This document shows positions 40,801 to 48,112 of a DNA stretch of 64,000 bases, in pieces (the stretch's first letter is position 1; each line of letters opens with the position of its first letter). Where the stretch lies: the NCBI RefSeq assembly GCF_025460765.1, contig NZ_JAMWEG010000022.1, positions 1 to 64,000 of the forward strand, in the 5' to 3' direction. Source of the DNA: Micromonospora sp. MA102. Lineage in GTDB: Bacteria > Actinomycetota > Actinomycetes > Mycobacteriales > Micromonosporaceae. A program made the translations under genes and the position numbers. Under the pieces are notes generated by a model. The model was not told the DNA's origin and did not search any database. It saw nothing but the letters and a program-made list of their open reading frames with translations.

Positions 40801-43169
40801 CCGTCGGGGTCCCAGACGATCGTGACGTCGTGCCCGTGGTAGCGCAGGTTGTTGGCCATGAAGTGGTCGTAGCCGAACTTGATCGGCGACAGCTCGATCT
40901 TGTCGTCGGAGCGGGGCTGGAGGCCCGCCATGTCCTCGACGAAGATGTAGTTCATGTTGCCGAGCATCACGTGGTTCGGGTTGTTGCGGTTGTAGGTCTT
41001 CGCGGCCGGGTTCCAGTTGGAGTAGTACTCGGCCTGGTTCGGGGCGCGCAGGTCCGCGTTCGGGTAGATGCTCCAGGCCATCCAGTCCAGCAGCCGCTTG
41101 GCGTACGCCGGGGTGATGTACTTCTGCTCCGGGTCATAGTGGCGCAGCGCCGAACGGACACCGCGGTACTGCACGGTGAAGTTGATGTTGGAGAAGTTGT
41201 TGGAGCCGCCGATCCCGTAGGCAGCGCGGTCGTACTGGTTGGCGGTGTAGAACGGGAAGATCGGGAAGTTGTCGCCGTAGGTCAGGAACCGGAACCCGTC
41301 GACGTATTTCTGCCACTGGTCGAACGGGATGAGGTCCTCGGCGTAGACGTCGTAGAGGTTCGACTCCTTGGCCGGGATCAGGGCACGGGCCGACGCGGGC
41401 AGCGGGTTGGCCGTGCCGTTGGAGCTGGCCGCGCTGGTCGCGCCGTAGGACGTGCGGGCCAGGAATATCCGCATGTCGGGGCTCCACAGCTGGCTGAGGA
41501 TCGCGTCCCGGGTGCCGTTGGCGGCGGTGGCCATCTCGTCGACCTTGGCCTGCCCGGAGCCGGCGATCTGGTAGAGCTGCCGAGCGGCGTCGAGCGCGCC
41601 CCACACGTACGCCGACTCGGGGCGTTCGATCGTGCGTGCGCCGGGGGCGCCGGCGTTGGCCTTCGGGAACCCGAACGAGATGGCGTCCGCGTCGTTGCCC
41701 GGCATGAAGTTGGTGTCGTAGGCGATGAGCTTGTTCTTGTTGCCGTCGTAGTGCTCGAGCTGGCCGACCCCGTCGCCCTCGAAGTAGCGGGCGAACCTGC
41801 CGGCGATCTCCTTGCCCCCGCCGTGCACGTTGTAGGCCTCGAGCCCGGCCGTGCCGATGTACTGCGAGTAGTGGTTGTTCCAGCTGGTGTGACCGGGACT
41901 GTCGAGGAACGCCGAGGATCCGGACAGCTCGCCGATGTTGAGGATCTGGCCGTACGGCAGGTATGGCGTGCGCAGCCACTTGGTGTCCTGCAGGTGCATC
42001 GGCTGGGTCAGCGCGATCGCGTTCTGGTAGAGGTTCGACCCCTCGACGGTGGTGGGGTACTGGTAGGCGTAGCCGGGTGCGTTGGCGTCGAGGGTGTTGT
42101 AGCGCTCGCCCCACCAGCGGTAGACGATGGCCTTCTCCAAGGCCGGGTCGGGGACGTCGATGTAGGGGATGTCCTCGGCCCAACGGCGGTTGAACCCGGT
42201 GATGCCGATGCGCACGGCCTGGGCCGGCGGCATCGCGGCGTACTCCTGGTAGCTCTCGATGGTGTCGGGCAGCGTGGCCGAGGAGACGGCGCCGACGACC
42301 GACAGCGACACCGAGCCGCCGGCGGGCACGGTGATCTGGCGGTCGAGGTTGGCGCCGCTGCGGGTGAAGCCGGCGCCGGTGAGGTCGATCGTGACGGTGT
42401 TCCACGGCGTGTCGATGAGGCCGTTGTTGGCGCCACTGGTGATGGTGCGGGTGCCGGTCAGTTCGGCCGTACCGTCTCCGGCCTGGGTGGCCAGTGGCGA
42501 GGCGGCGCGGACGGTGAACGTCGCCGCCGAGCCGCCGGGGTTGGTGAAGTCGATGGCCGTAACCGCGACGTTGTCGTAGGTGATGAACTTCGTCAGATCG
42601 GCGGTGACTCCGGTGGCGCCGATCGTGTAGCGGCCCTTGGCGTGGCTCGGCGCGTTGAACCGGTTCGCGTTGACCTCGGTGACGGTCTGCCCGGGCACGG
42701 TGACCGTGTACAGGTTGCCGAGGTTGTTCGGGCCGCCGACGTAGGTGCTGCCGGCGAAGCCCATGGTGGTGAAGTTGTTGTTGCTCGCGCCGCGCATGTA
42801 CAGCGAGCGGCCCCTGGTCATCAGGACCGCCGATCCGAGGGTGCCCCGCACGCCCAGCACGCGGTCGAGGTAGTAGTCGGTGCCGCCGGCCGCGAGATCC
42901 TTGTCGAAGATCGACTGGTGCATGCTCTTCGCGGTGAACGGCACGCCGGGCGCGAGCTGCGCGGCAACCTCGCCGACGTTGGTGTACGCCGGGTCCCCGA
43001 TCTCCATGACGTGGCTCTGCCCGTTGGTGTAGAGCCCGATGTCGCCCTCATTGCCCGGCAGGATCGGGGTGTCGGCGTGCGCCGCGGACGGCAGGCCGAC
43101 CACCCCTCCCAGCACCAGCGCGGCCACGGCCGACCAGACGGGCAGTCTCCTTCTGCGTCTACTGATCAT
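37896..43169 (-). CDS. Secreted GH121-like beta-L-arabinobiosidase candidate, multidomain
   Basis: A 1757-residue secreted enzyme. Signal peptide 1-32 (AAHA/D). Residues about 35-320 are a beta-sandwich; about 330-850 an (alpha/alpha)6 barrel with RWWGERYNTLDANAPGYAY and repeated acidic/aromatic turns such as RPESAYVWGALDAARQLY and EDMAGLQPRSDDKIELSP. Then come an F5/8C-type domain (about 930-1080), an Ig-like segment, a second F5/8C-like domain (about 1180-1310), Ig-like repeats and a C-terminal PxKF-like domain. Length, fold and synteny with LacI, sugar ABC genes and GH127 match Bifidobacterium HypBA2 (GH121), which frees beta-L-arabinobiose from hydroxyproline-linked chains. A related GH63/GH142-clan activity is the alternative. 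ATG 43169 follows GGAGA. Confidence 0.72.
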   Translation of the reverse strand: MISRRRRRLPVWSAVAALVLGGVVGLPSAAHADTPILPGNEGDIGLYTNGQSHVMEIGDPAYTNVGEVAAQLAPGVPFTAKSMHQSIFDKDLAAGGTDYYLDRVLGVRGTLGSAVLMTRGRSLYMRGASNNNFTTMGFAGSTYVGGPNNLGNLYTVTVPGQTVTEVNANRFNAPSHAKGRYTIGATGVTADLTKFITYDNVAVTAIDFTNPGGSAATFTVRAASPLATQAGDGTAELTGTRTITSGANNGLIDTPWNTVTIDLTGAGFTRSGANLDRQITVPAGGSVSLSVVGAVSSATLPDTIESYQEYAAMPPAQAVRIGITGFNRRWAEDIPYIDVPDPALEKAIVYRWWGERYNTLDANAPGYAYQYPTTVEGSNLYQNAIALTQPMHLQDTKWLRTPYLPYGQILNIGELSGSSAFLDSPGHTSWNNHYSQYIGTAGLEAYNVHGGGKEIAGRFARYFEGDGVGQLEHYDGNKNKLIAYDTNFMPGNDADAISFGFPKANAGAPGARTIERPESAYVWGALDAARQLYQIAGSGQAKVDEMATAANGTRDAILSQLWSPDMRIFLARTSYGATSAASSNGTANPLPASARALIPAKESNLYDVYAEDLIPFDQWQKYVDGFRFLTYGDNFPIFPFYTANQYDRAAYGIGGSNNFSNINFTVQYRGVRSALRHYDPEQKYITPAYAKRLLDWMAWSIYPNADLRAPNQAEYYSNWNPAAKTYNRNNPNHVMLGNMNYIFVEDMAGLQPRSDDKIELSPIKFGYDHFMANNLRYHGHDVTIVWDPDGSRYGLGAGYSLFLDGEKKVSTDKLGTLTYDPNTNRVQAEDGLTVTFTATAGTTFPSAVDTAIKDDRVVEYLKTAGIDLTEDAPNLAAGATLHSSYTQQGARPTPWRQFHTPGWSTTTMNYTPGAIAETERPVSLAAVTDGVTANEPYWGNYGTTDKNGYVELDLGSAKAFDNVKVTFVSDRQAGGYHEPSRWWVQVPDGSGGWKEVPNQFKNPTVPAAKFNEALFKTVTSNKVRIAFTNSPTFYTAIAEIQVFNSGREVPAVSNQAPVVTATRDGSSDGNLSTRLVGTASDDGIPYDSELSFGWETVSAPQGAGVIFADPKALATRVTGTVAGDYVFRFVANDGDKRSEATVAVTLTKRAVTAEFGSSAAVTTSGTASWENHQRVNEASNPSSSNPGAGNGWGNWGQTQNGTSVAREAWIQYSWTSPVRLSSTDIYWYDDNGGTRRPTATTYAVETSADGTTWKPVTLTKGSTYAGGLAANAYNHFDFEPITTSRLRIRIWGVMGSGAGTGVLRWRANGETVDSVRSPVLMRTGVGQVPTLPSELDAVYAGGARGKVGFTWQEITPEMVAEPNVDPFVVYGTNDAYGLIAEARIYVRPEMSQGGISIQGAETFEQTLEVGELPYLPDKVAVSYNDGSRDNQAIGVDWNFDETIVRTPGRHTVVGDLILPDYVSEAGTTRTTLTLTVGEDTVAPTTTLTWSPAEPNGDNAWYTTAPSFTLQAQDAFAVASTQYRLDGGQWTAYPGTPVTVDRDGTVRVEFRSIDTSGNAEEPKESTAKVDTGAPTAKFSSTIGEVYFGSVPPAPTCTASDALSGPADCVVSGYRTEVGTHILLATATDAAGNVGTAVQSYTVLPWTLKGFSSPVGMDGVYNTVKGGSTVPMKFEAFSGATELTDPALVTMNAKQVTCGTGAQADDIEVLATGATSLRYDSTAGQFVYNWKTPATPGACYTLSATTRDGSSLNALFTLR

Positions 43170-43301
43170 GCTCAATCTCCTTGGTGGCGGTGCGGTCCCG
43201 CGGGAGATGTCACCGGCCAGCCGCCGGTGGGGTCGGAAGCTGACGTGCGTCATCTCCGGCTGGTTGGCGTGACCCCGGTCACTAGCGCCCACCCTGACCT
43301 A

Positions 43302-43315
43302 CGAAAACCTTTTCG
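43302..43315. promoter_or_regulatory. LacI-type operator upstream of GH121-like gene
   Basis: CGAAAACCTTTTCG, a perfect 14-bp palindrome, 133 bases before the GH121-like start. The same arms recur at 44602-44615 before the LacI and transporter genes. Confidence 0.75.
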
Positions 43316-43459
43316 GCAAGATGTCGGGCCAGGTCAATTCATGGCCGCCGACCGGACCGCCGACGAACGACGCCCGAAAGGGCTTGAGGCGAGCCGGTGG
43401 GACACACCAACGGCACCCGAGCCGGCCGGGCGACCCAGCCGAACGGGTGACGGCTCAGC

Positions 43460-44491
43460 TCACCGGCGGGCCACCGTGGAGCCACGGATGACCAGGCGGG
43501 GCGCCTGGGTGTGCACGCCCCTGCCCAGCTCCTCGCCGTCCAAGGCGGCGAACACCCGCTGAGCCGCGGATCGGCCGAGCAACTGCAGATTGGGGTCGAT
43601 GCTCGTCAGCTCCGGCCGGGAGTTGGTGACCATCTCGCCCCAGTTGTCGAACCCGATGACGGCGATGTCGCCCGGAACCTTCCGCCCCTGGTCACGCGCG
43701 GTGTCCAACGCTCCCCTGGCGATCTGGTCCGAGCCGCACAGGACGGCGTCGATGTCCGGGTACCGCTCGAGCAGCACCGCGGTCGCGTCACGACCCCAGC
43801 GCTCCGACCACTCCGAGTACATCACCTCGCCGACCAGCTCCAGCCCGGCGGCGTCGAGCGCCGCCCGGGCGCCGGTGACCCGGTCCTGCGCGGCGGCGTA
43901 GGAGGGGTCCCCGGTCACGTGCGCGATGCGGCTGCGCCCGCAGCTGATCAGGTGCTCGACGGCGAGTCTTCCCGCCGCCACGTTGTCGGGGACGAGCGAC
44001 AGGTCCTCCGGGTCGTCGGACGGCGCGTAGACGTACACGACGGGGACGGGGAGGTCGTGACCGACCGATGGGCGCGAGTCGGTCCGGCTCCCGACCACGA
44101 TGAGACCGTCGACCCGACGGCTCAGCAGCGCCTTGAGCTGGTGCTGCTCGCGGATCGTGTCCCCGCGCGCGTCACACAGGAAGACGTTCACGCGGCCGGC
44201 GCCGAACGCGTCCTCGGCGCCCATGAGGATCGGGAGGACGAACCGACCCTGGAGGTCGCTGGTGAGCAGACCGACGGTTCCGGTGCGGCCCACCAGCAAC
44301 CCCTGCGCAAGCGTGTTGGGCACGAAGGACAGTTGCTCGGCCGCCTGGAGCACGCGCGCCCGGGTGCGAGCGGCAACCTGACTGCGCCCGTTGAGGGCCT
44401 TCGACGCCGTGGCCACCGAGACGCCGGCGAGGCGGGCCACCTCTGTCAGGGTCACCGCCTTGCTCCCGCCGACATGGTCCTTGCCCGCCAT
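43460..44491 (-). CDS. LacI-family regulator of arabinoside locus
   Basis: A 343-residue LacI repressor. The helix-turn-helix reads VTLTEVARLAGVSVATASKALNGRSQVAARTRARVLQAAEQLSFVPN, ending in the hinge SFVPNTLAQGLLVGRTGTVGLL. The effector domain has the sugar-binding fold, GRFVLPILMGAEDAFG and AHVTGDPSYAAAQDR through IAVIGFDNWGEM. ATG 44491 follows GGAGGGG. It is divergent from the sugar ABC operon; identical-type palindromes lie before both divergent units and before the GH121-like gene, so it probably represses all of them until arabinose or an arabino-oligosaccharide is present. Confidence 0.93.
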   Translation of the reverse strand: MAGKDHVGGSKAVTLTEVARLAGVSVATASKALNGRSQVAARTRARVLQAAEQLSFVPNTLAQGLLVGRTGTVGLLTSDLQGRFVLPILMGAEDAFGAGRVNVFLCDARGDTIREQHQLKALLSRRVDGLIVVGSRTDSRPSVGHDLPVPVVYVYAPSDDPEDLSLVPDNVAAGRLAVEHLISCGRSRIAHVTGDPSYAAAQDRVTGARAALDAAGLELVGEVMYSEWSERWGRDATAVLLERYPDIDAVLCGSDQIARGALDTARDQGRKVPGDIAVIGFDNWGEMVTNSRPELTSIDPNLQLLGRSAAQRVFAALDGEELGRGVHTQAPRLVIRGSTVARR

Positions 44492-44810
44492 GCGCACCCC
44501 TCCATCGTTCCGGCCCGCGGTTCGCCAACGGGCCGAGCCCTGCGTCAGCCACCGCACCAAGTGCTTGACGACGGTGACGTCGGCCACTACTTTACACGCA
44601 ACGAAAAGGGTTTCGGTCTTTTCATAGCGACACCTCGGTCACCACCTGTCCCGCGATCCTCCCACCGCCACGGGGACCCGGACGCATTCCTGGGCCACGA
44701 CCCGTACCGGCGTCGACCTGTCAGCGACAAAAGCACACGGCAAGGCTCTCACCACACCACCACCGGGGCCGTGCAGCGGCTCCCGCTCATCGATGGGCAG
44801 AGGAGTAGCG
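44492..44810. other. Divergent regulatory region, LacI and sugar ABC genes
   Basis: About 320 bases without a gene; holds the operator at 44602-44615 near TTTACACGCAACG. The ribosome site AGAGGAG of the binding-protein gene is at its right end. Confidence 0.6.
44602..44615. promoter_or_regulatory. LacI-type operator between LacI and sugar ABC genes
   Basis: CGAAAAGGGTTTCG, a near-perfect palindrome with arms CGAAA/TTTCG and the same 14-bp length as the site at 43302. It lies 111 bases before lacI-type start and 196 bases before the ABC operon. Confidence 0.75.
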
Positions 44811-46109
44811 ATGAAGATATTCCACCGGCGGGGCGGTCTCCGCGCCGTCCTGGCACTCGGCCTCAGTGCGGCGGTCCTCGCGCTGGCCGCCTGTGGCGGC
44901 GGGAGCGACGGGTCGCCGGGGGCAGCGGTCAGCGTCGGCCCGGACGGAACCGACGACGGCAGCCAGCTCACGCTCTGGACGCGAGCCCCCCTGGAAAAGC
45001 AGGCCAAGCTTCTGGTCGAGGCCTACAACAAGAGCCACAAGAACCAGGTCACCCTCACCGTCGTCCCCAACGACGACTACGTCGCCAAGGTGGGGGCCGC
45101 AGCCGGGTCGAAGGGCCTGCCGGACCTGTTCGCCGCCGACATCGTCTACGTGCCGAACTGGGTGAAGCAGGGCCTGTTCCGCGACATCAGCGCCAACGTC
45201 GACGGGCTGAGCTTCAAGGACTCGATCAACAAGGGTCACCTCGGCGCCGGCACCGTCGACGGCAAGGAACACGTCCTGCCGTTCGTGCTGGACCTGTCGA
45301 TGCTCTTCTGGAACAAGGCGCTGTTCACCGAAGCCGGGCTCGACCCGGAGAAGGCGCCCGCCACCCTGGAGGAGTACGCGGCCGCCGCAAAGAAGATCCA
45401 GGCCCTGGGCAAGAAGGACGTGTACGGCACCGCGACCGGACTCAACTGCGGCGGGTGTCTCGTCTTCACCTGGTTCCCCAGCGTCTGGGCCGCCGGCGGC
45501 CAGGTGATGAACGGCGACGGCACGCAGGCCAACTACACCAGCGACCAGAGCAAGAAGATCTTCGACACCTGGCGCGACCTCTGGAAGTCCGGCGCCGTTC
45601 TGCCCTCGTCGAAGGACGAGACCGGCGCCACCTGGACCGCGGGGTTCACCGAGGGCAAGGTCGGCCTGATGTTCTACCCGGCCACGCTGCTGTCGTCGAC
45701 CAAGTTCGACGTCGGCGTCGCCGGCATTCCGGGACCCGGCGGCGGGGCGTCCACGTTCGTCGGCGGTGACGGCATCGGCATCTCCAAGGACTCCAAGAAG
45801 GCCGCACAGGCCTGGAGTTTCCTCAACTGGATGATGTCCGAGGAGGCCCAGGTCGAGGTCCTGGCCAAGGACAACGACGTGGTCTCCCGCGGCGACCTGG
45901 CCAGCAACAAGTACGCCGTCAAGGACCCGCGGCTGGTGACCATCAACGAGGTGGCCGGCAAGGGGCAGACGCCCGTCGCGTTGAACTTCCAGCAGGCGTA
46001 CAACGCCGCGAACAGCCCGTGGCTCAGCCTGGTCCGCGACGCCGTCCTCGGCGAGGGAACCAAGCTGCAGTCGAACAACGAGCAGATCACCTCGGTGCTG
46101 TCCCAGTAG
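44811..46109 (+). CDS. Sugar ABC transporter substrate-binding lipoprotein
   Basis: A 432-residue family-1 extracellular binding protein. Lipoprotein signal ends VLALAACGGG. The mature domain starts SQLTLWTRAPLEKQAKLLVEAYNKSHKNQVTLTVV, typical of oligosaccharide binders, with PFVLDLSMLFWNKALFTEAGLDPEKAPATLEEY and GDGIGISKDSKKAAQAWSFLNWMMS. ATG 44811 follows AGAGGAG. In this locus it should bind arabinose disaccharide or short arabino-oligosaccharides released by the GH121-like enzyme. No ATPase gene is in the operon, so a shared MsiK-type ATPase elsewhere is expected. Confidence 0.92.
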   Translation: MKIFHRRGGLRAVLALGLSAAVLALAACGGGSDGSPGAAVSVGPDGTDDGSQLTLWTRAPLEKQAKLLVEAYNKSHKNQVTLTVVPNDDYVAKVGAAAGSKGLPDLFAADIVYVPNWVKQGLFRDISANVDGLSFKDSINKGHLGAGTVDGKEHVLPFVLDLSMLFWNKALFTEAGLDPEKAPATLEEYAAAAKKIQALGKKDVYGTATGLNCGGCLVFTWFPSVWAAGGQVMNGDGTQANYTSDQSKKIFDTWRDLWKSGAVLPSSKDETGATWTAGFTEGKVGLMFYPATLLSSTKFDVGVAGIPGPGGGASTFVGGDGIGISKDSKKAAQAWSFLNWMMSEEAQVEVLAKDNDVVSRGDLASNKYAVKDPRLVTINEVAGKGQTPVALNFQQAYNAANSPWLSLVRDAVLGEGTKLQSNNEQITSVLSQ

Positions 46110-46122
46110 TCCACCGCCCTGG

Positions 46123-46157
46123 TGCCGGACTCGGTCGTCGAGCGACCGGGTCCGGCA
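46123..46157 (+). terminator. Hairpin after sugar-binding-protein gene
   Basis: A 15-bp stem with one G-U, TGCCGGACTCGGTCG (46123-46137) with CGACCGGGTCCGGCA (46143-46157), and a five-base loop TCGAG, 14 bases after the binding-protein stop and before the permease genes. Probably a partial terminator or RNA-stabilising element that favours binding-protein synthesis. Confidence 0.75.
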
Positions 46158-46206
46158 GCGGTGACCCACTCCCCCGCGCTGTGCACGTCTACTGAAGGGC
46201 CGTGCC

Positions 46207-47136
46207 GTGAATATGTCCTTGATGTCCGGCCGAGCCAGACGCTCCCGCCGACGCTCGAACGCGGTATCACCCGCGCGCCGCGGTGAGGCGGTCAAGGGGT
46301 GGCTCTACGTCTCGCCCACCGCGGTGTTCGTAGCGATCCTGTTCATCCTGCCGCTGCTGCTGGTGGTCAAGATGTCGCTCTCGCGCTGGCCGCTGCTCAG
46401 CGGCGACCAGGGCGTCAACGCCCCGGACAACTACAGCAAGGTTCTCGACAACCGCTTCTTCGCCGACTCGGTCGTCTTCACGGTCAAGTACACGGTCGTG
46501 GCCACCGTCCTGCTCATCGGTCTCGGCCTGGGACTGGCCCTGCTGGTACAGGAATCCACCCGCTGGAAGGGCCTGCTGCGGGCGTCGTTCCTCATCCCCA
46601 GCGCTCTCGGGCTCGCCTCGGCGTCCCTGCTGTTCTACGTCCTGTATTCGCCGATCGCCGGTCCCGCCGCGGATCTCATGACCAAGCTGGGCTGGACGTT
46701 TCTCGGCAGCCCCAACGCCGCCCTGTTCTCCACGGTGTTCCTCATCGTCTGGCGCTTCGCCGGCTTCTACATGCTCCTCATGCTGGTCGGCCTGCAGGGC
46801 ATCCCCAGCGAGATCTTCGAGGCGGCGCGGATCGACGGCGCGTCCCGCTGGCAGACCTTCCGCCGGATCACCCTTCCGCTGCTGCGGCCGACGCTGGCGC
46901 TGACCACGATCATGTGCGTCACCGGCTCCCTGCTGGCCTTCGAGCAGTTCTACATCCTCACCAAGGGCGGCCCGGACAACAGCACCATCACCGTCGTCCA
47001 ACTCATCTACACGATGGCCTTCCAGGGGCAGAACGACCTGGGAGTGGCCGCAGCGCTGTCGGTCATCGCCCTCATCGCCCTGGTCGTCATCAACGCCGTG
47101 CAGCTACGGGCCTTCCACAACCCGGATGGGAAGTGA
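46207..47136 (+). CDS. Sugar ABC transporter permease (MalF-like)
   Basis: A 309-residue permease with about six helices after a basic N terminus (RARRSRRRSNAV). Membrane entry GWLYVSPTAVFVAILFILPLLLVVKMSLSRWPL is typical of the group; the EAA coupling loop is FEAARIDGASRWQTFRRITLPLLRPTL. GTG 46207 gives an extra basic tail; ATG 46213 is an alternative. It is followed by the second permease. Confidence 0.93.
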   Translation: MNMSLMSGRARRSRRRSNAVSPARRGEAVKGWLYVSPTAVFVAILFILPLLLVVKMSLSRWPLLSGDQGVNAPDNYSKVLDNRFFADSVVFTVKYTVVATVLLIGLGLGLALLVQESTRWKGLLRASFLIPSALGLASASLLFYVLYSPIAGPAADLMTKLGWTFLGSPNAALFSTVFLIVWRFAGFYMLLMLVGLQGIPSEIFEAARIDGASRWQTFRRITLPLLRPTLALTTIMCVTGSLLAFEQFYILTKGGPDNSTITVVQLIYTMAFQGQNDLGVAAALSVIALIALVVINAVQLRAFHNPDGK

Positions 47137-47143
47137 GAGCGAC

Positions 47144-48112
47144 ATGAGCACCCATGCACCAACGCCGGCCAGCGCTCACACCGCAACAGACCCGGGTACG
47201 CGCCGGCCCGACCGTTCCCCGGCAGGCGGTGGCACCGCCGTCAGGACGGCGACCCGCCGTCGCCGCCCCGGGCGCCGTCCCCGCACGACGAGCATCGCTG
47301 GCCTGGTCCTCCGCACGCCGTACTGGATCTTCACCGGGGGCCTGGCCGTCATTTTCCTGTTCCCGCTGGCCTGGACGGCGATTGCCTCCGTATCGCCGCA
47401 CGCCGGCACCAACCAGACCGACGGGTGGGGCCTGGGCAACTACCGCACGCTGACCCACTACCAGGCTGGCATCTGGCAGTACCTCGCCAACTCGGCGTTC
47501 GTCTCCCTGAGCACGGTCTTCCTCACCCTGGCGATCTCCCTGCTGGGCGGATACGCGTTCGCACGGTTCAGCTTCCCCGGCAAGAACCTCCTGTTCCTGA
47601 CCACCCTGGCGATCCTCATGGTCCCCTACGCGACCATGCTGATCCCGCTCTACGTCCTGCTGAACCAGCTCAGCCTGCAGAACTCGCTCATCGGCGTAGC
47701 CCTGGTCCTGACGATGTTCCAGCTGCCCTTCTCCATCTTCATGATGCGGATCTCGTTCGAGGCCATCCCGCGCGAACTGGACGAGGCGGCCCTCGTCGAC
47801 GGCTGCTCGTCCTGGGCCGCGCTGTGGCGGGTGCTGCTGCCGGCGGTCAAGCCCGGTCTGATCACCGTCGGCCTCTTCGCCTTCCTCACGGCGTGGAACG
47901 ACTTCATGGCCCCGCTGATTCTGATCAACGACTCGAACAAGTTCACGCTCCCGCTGGCCGTGTCCAACCTGCGCGTCCAGGTACAGGGAGTCATCGACTA
48001 CGGCGCCACGGAGGCCGGGGTCGTGGTGCTGGCCCTGCCCTGCATCGTCCTGTTCCTCCTCCTGCAACGCCACTACGTCCGCGGCTTCATGTCCGGCGCC
48101 TTCAAAGGATGA
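47144..48112 (+). CDS. Sugar ABC transporter permease (MalG-like)
   Basis: A 322-residue permease with a long, proline- and arginine-rich cytoplasmic start (residues 1-55), then PYWIFTGGLAVIFLFPLAWTAIASVSP and an EAA loop LDEAALVDGCSSWAALWRVLLPAVKPGLI. About six helices. The gene ends in the ATG of the GH127 gene (ATGA), so import and cytoplasmic hydrolysis are coupled in expression. Confidence 0.93.
   Translation: MSTHAPTPASAHTATDPGTRRPDRSPAGGGTAVRTATRRRRPGRRPRTTSIAGLVLRTPYWIFTGGLAVIFLFPLAWTAIASVSPHAGTNQTDGWGLGNYRTLTHYQAGIWQYLANSAFVSLSTVFLTLAISLLGGYAFARFSFPGKNLLFLTTLAILMVPYATMLIPLYVLLNQLSLQNSLIGVALVLTMFQLPFSIFMMRISFEAIPRELDEAALVDGCSSWAALWRVLLPAVKPGLITVGLFAFLTAWNDFMAPLILINDSNKFTLPLAVSNLRVQVQGVIDYGATEAGVVVLALPCIVLFLLLQRHYVRGFMSGAFKG

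Noticed and set aside
38313..43562. A 1749-codon open frame on the plus strand
   Set aside because: It lies antisense to the GH121-like gene, has low-complexity arginine/glycine/valine-rich sequence and no known domain. It is the usual shadow frame of a high-GC gene.
47425..48108. Upstream extension of the GH127 frame through the permease gene
   Set aside because: It overlaps a well-supported permease in another frame; the ATG at 48109, overlapping the permease stop, fits the family start.
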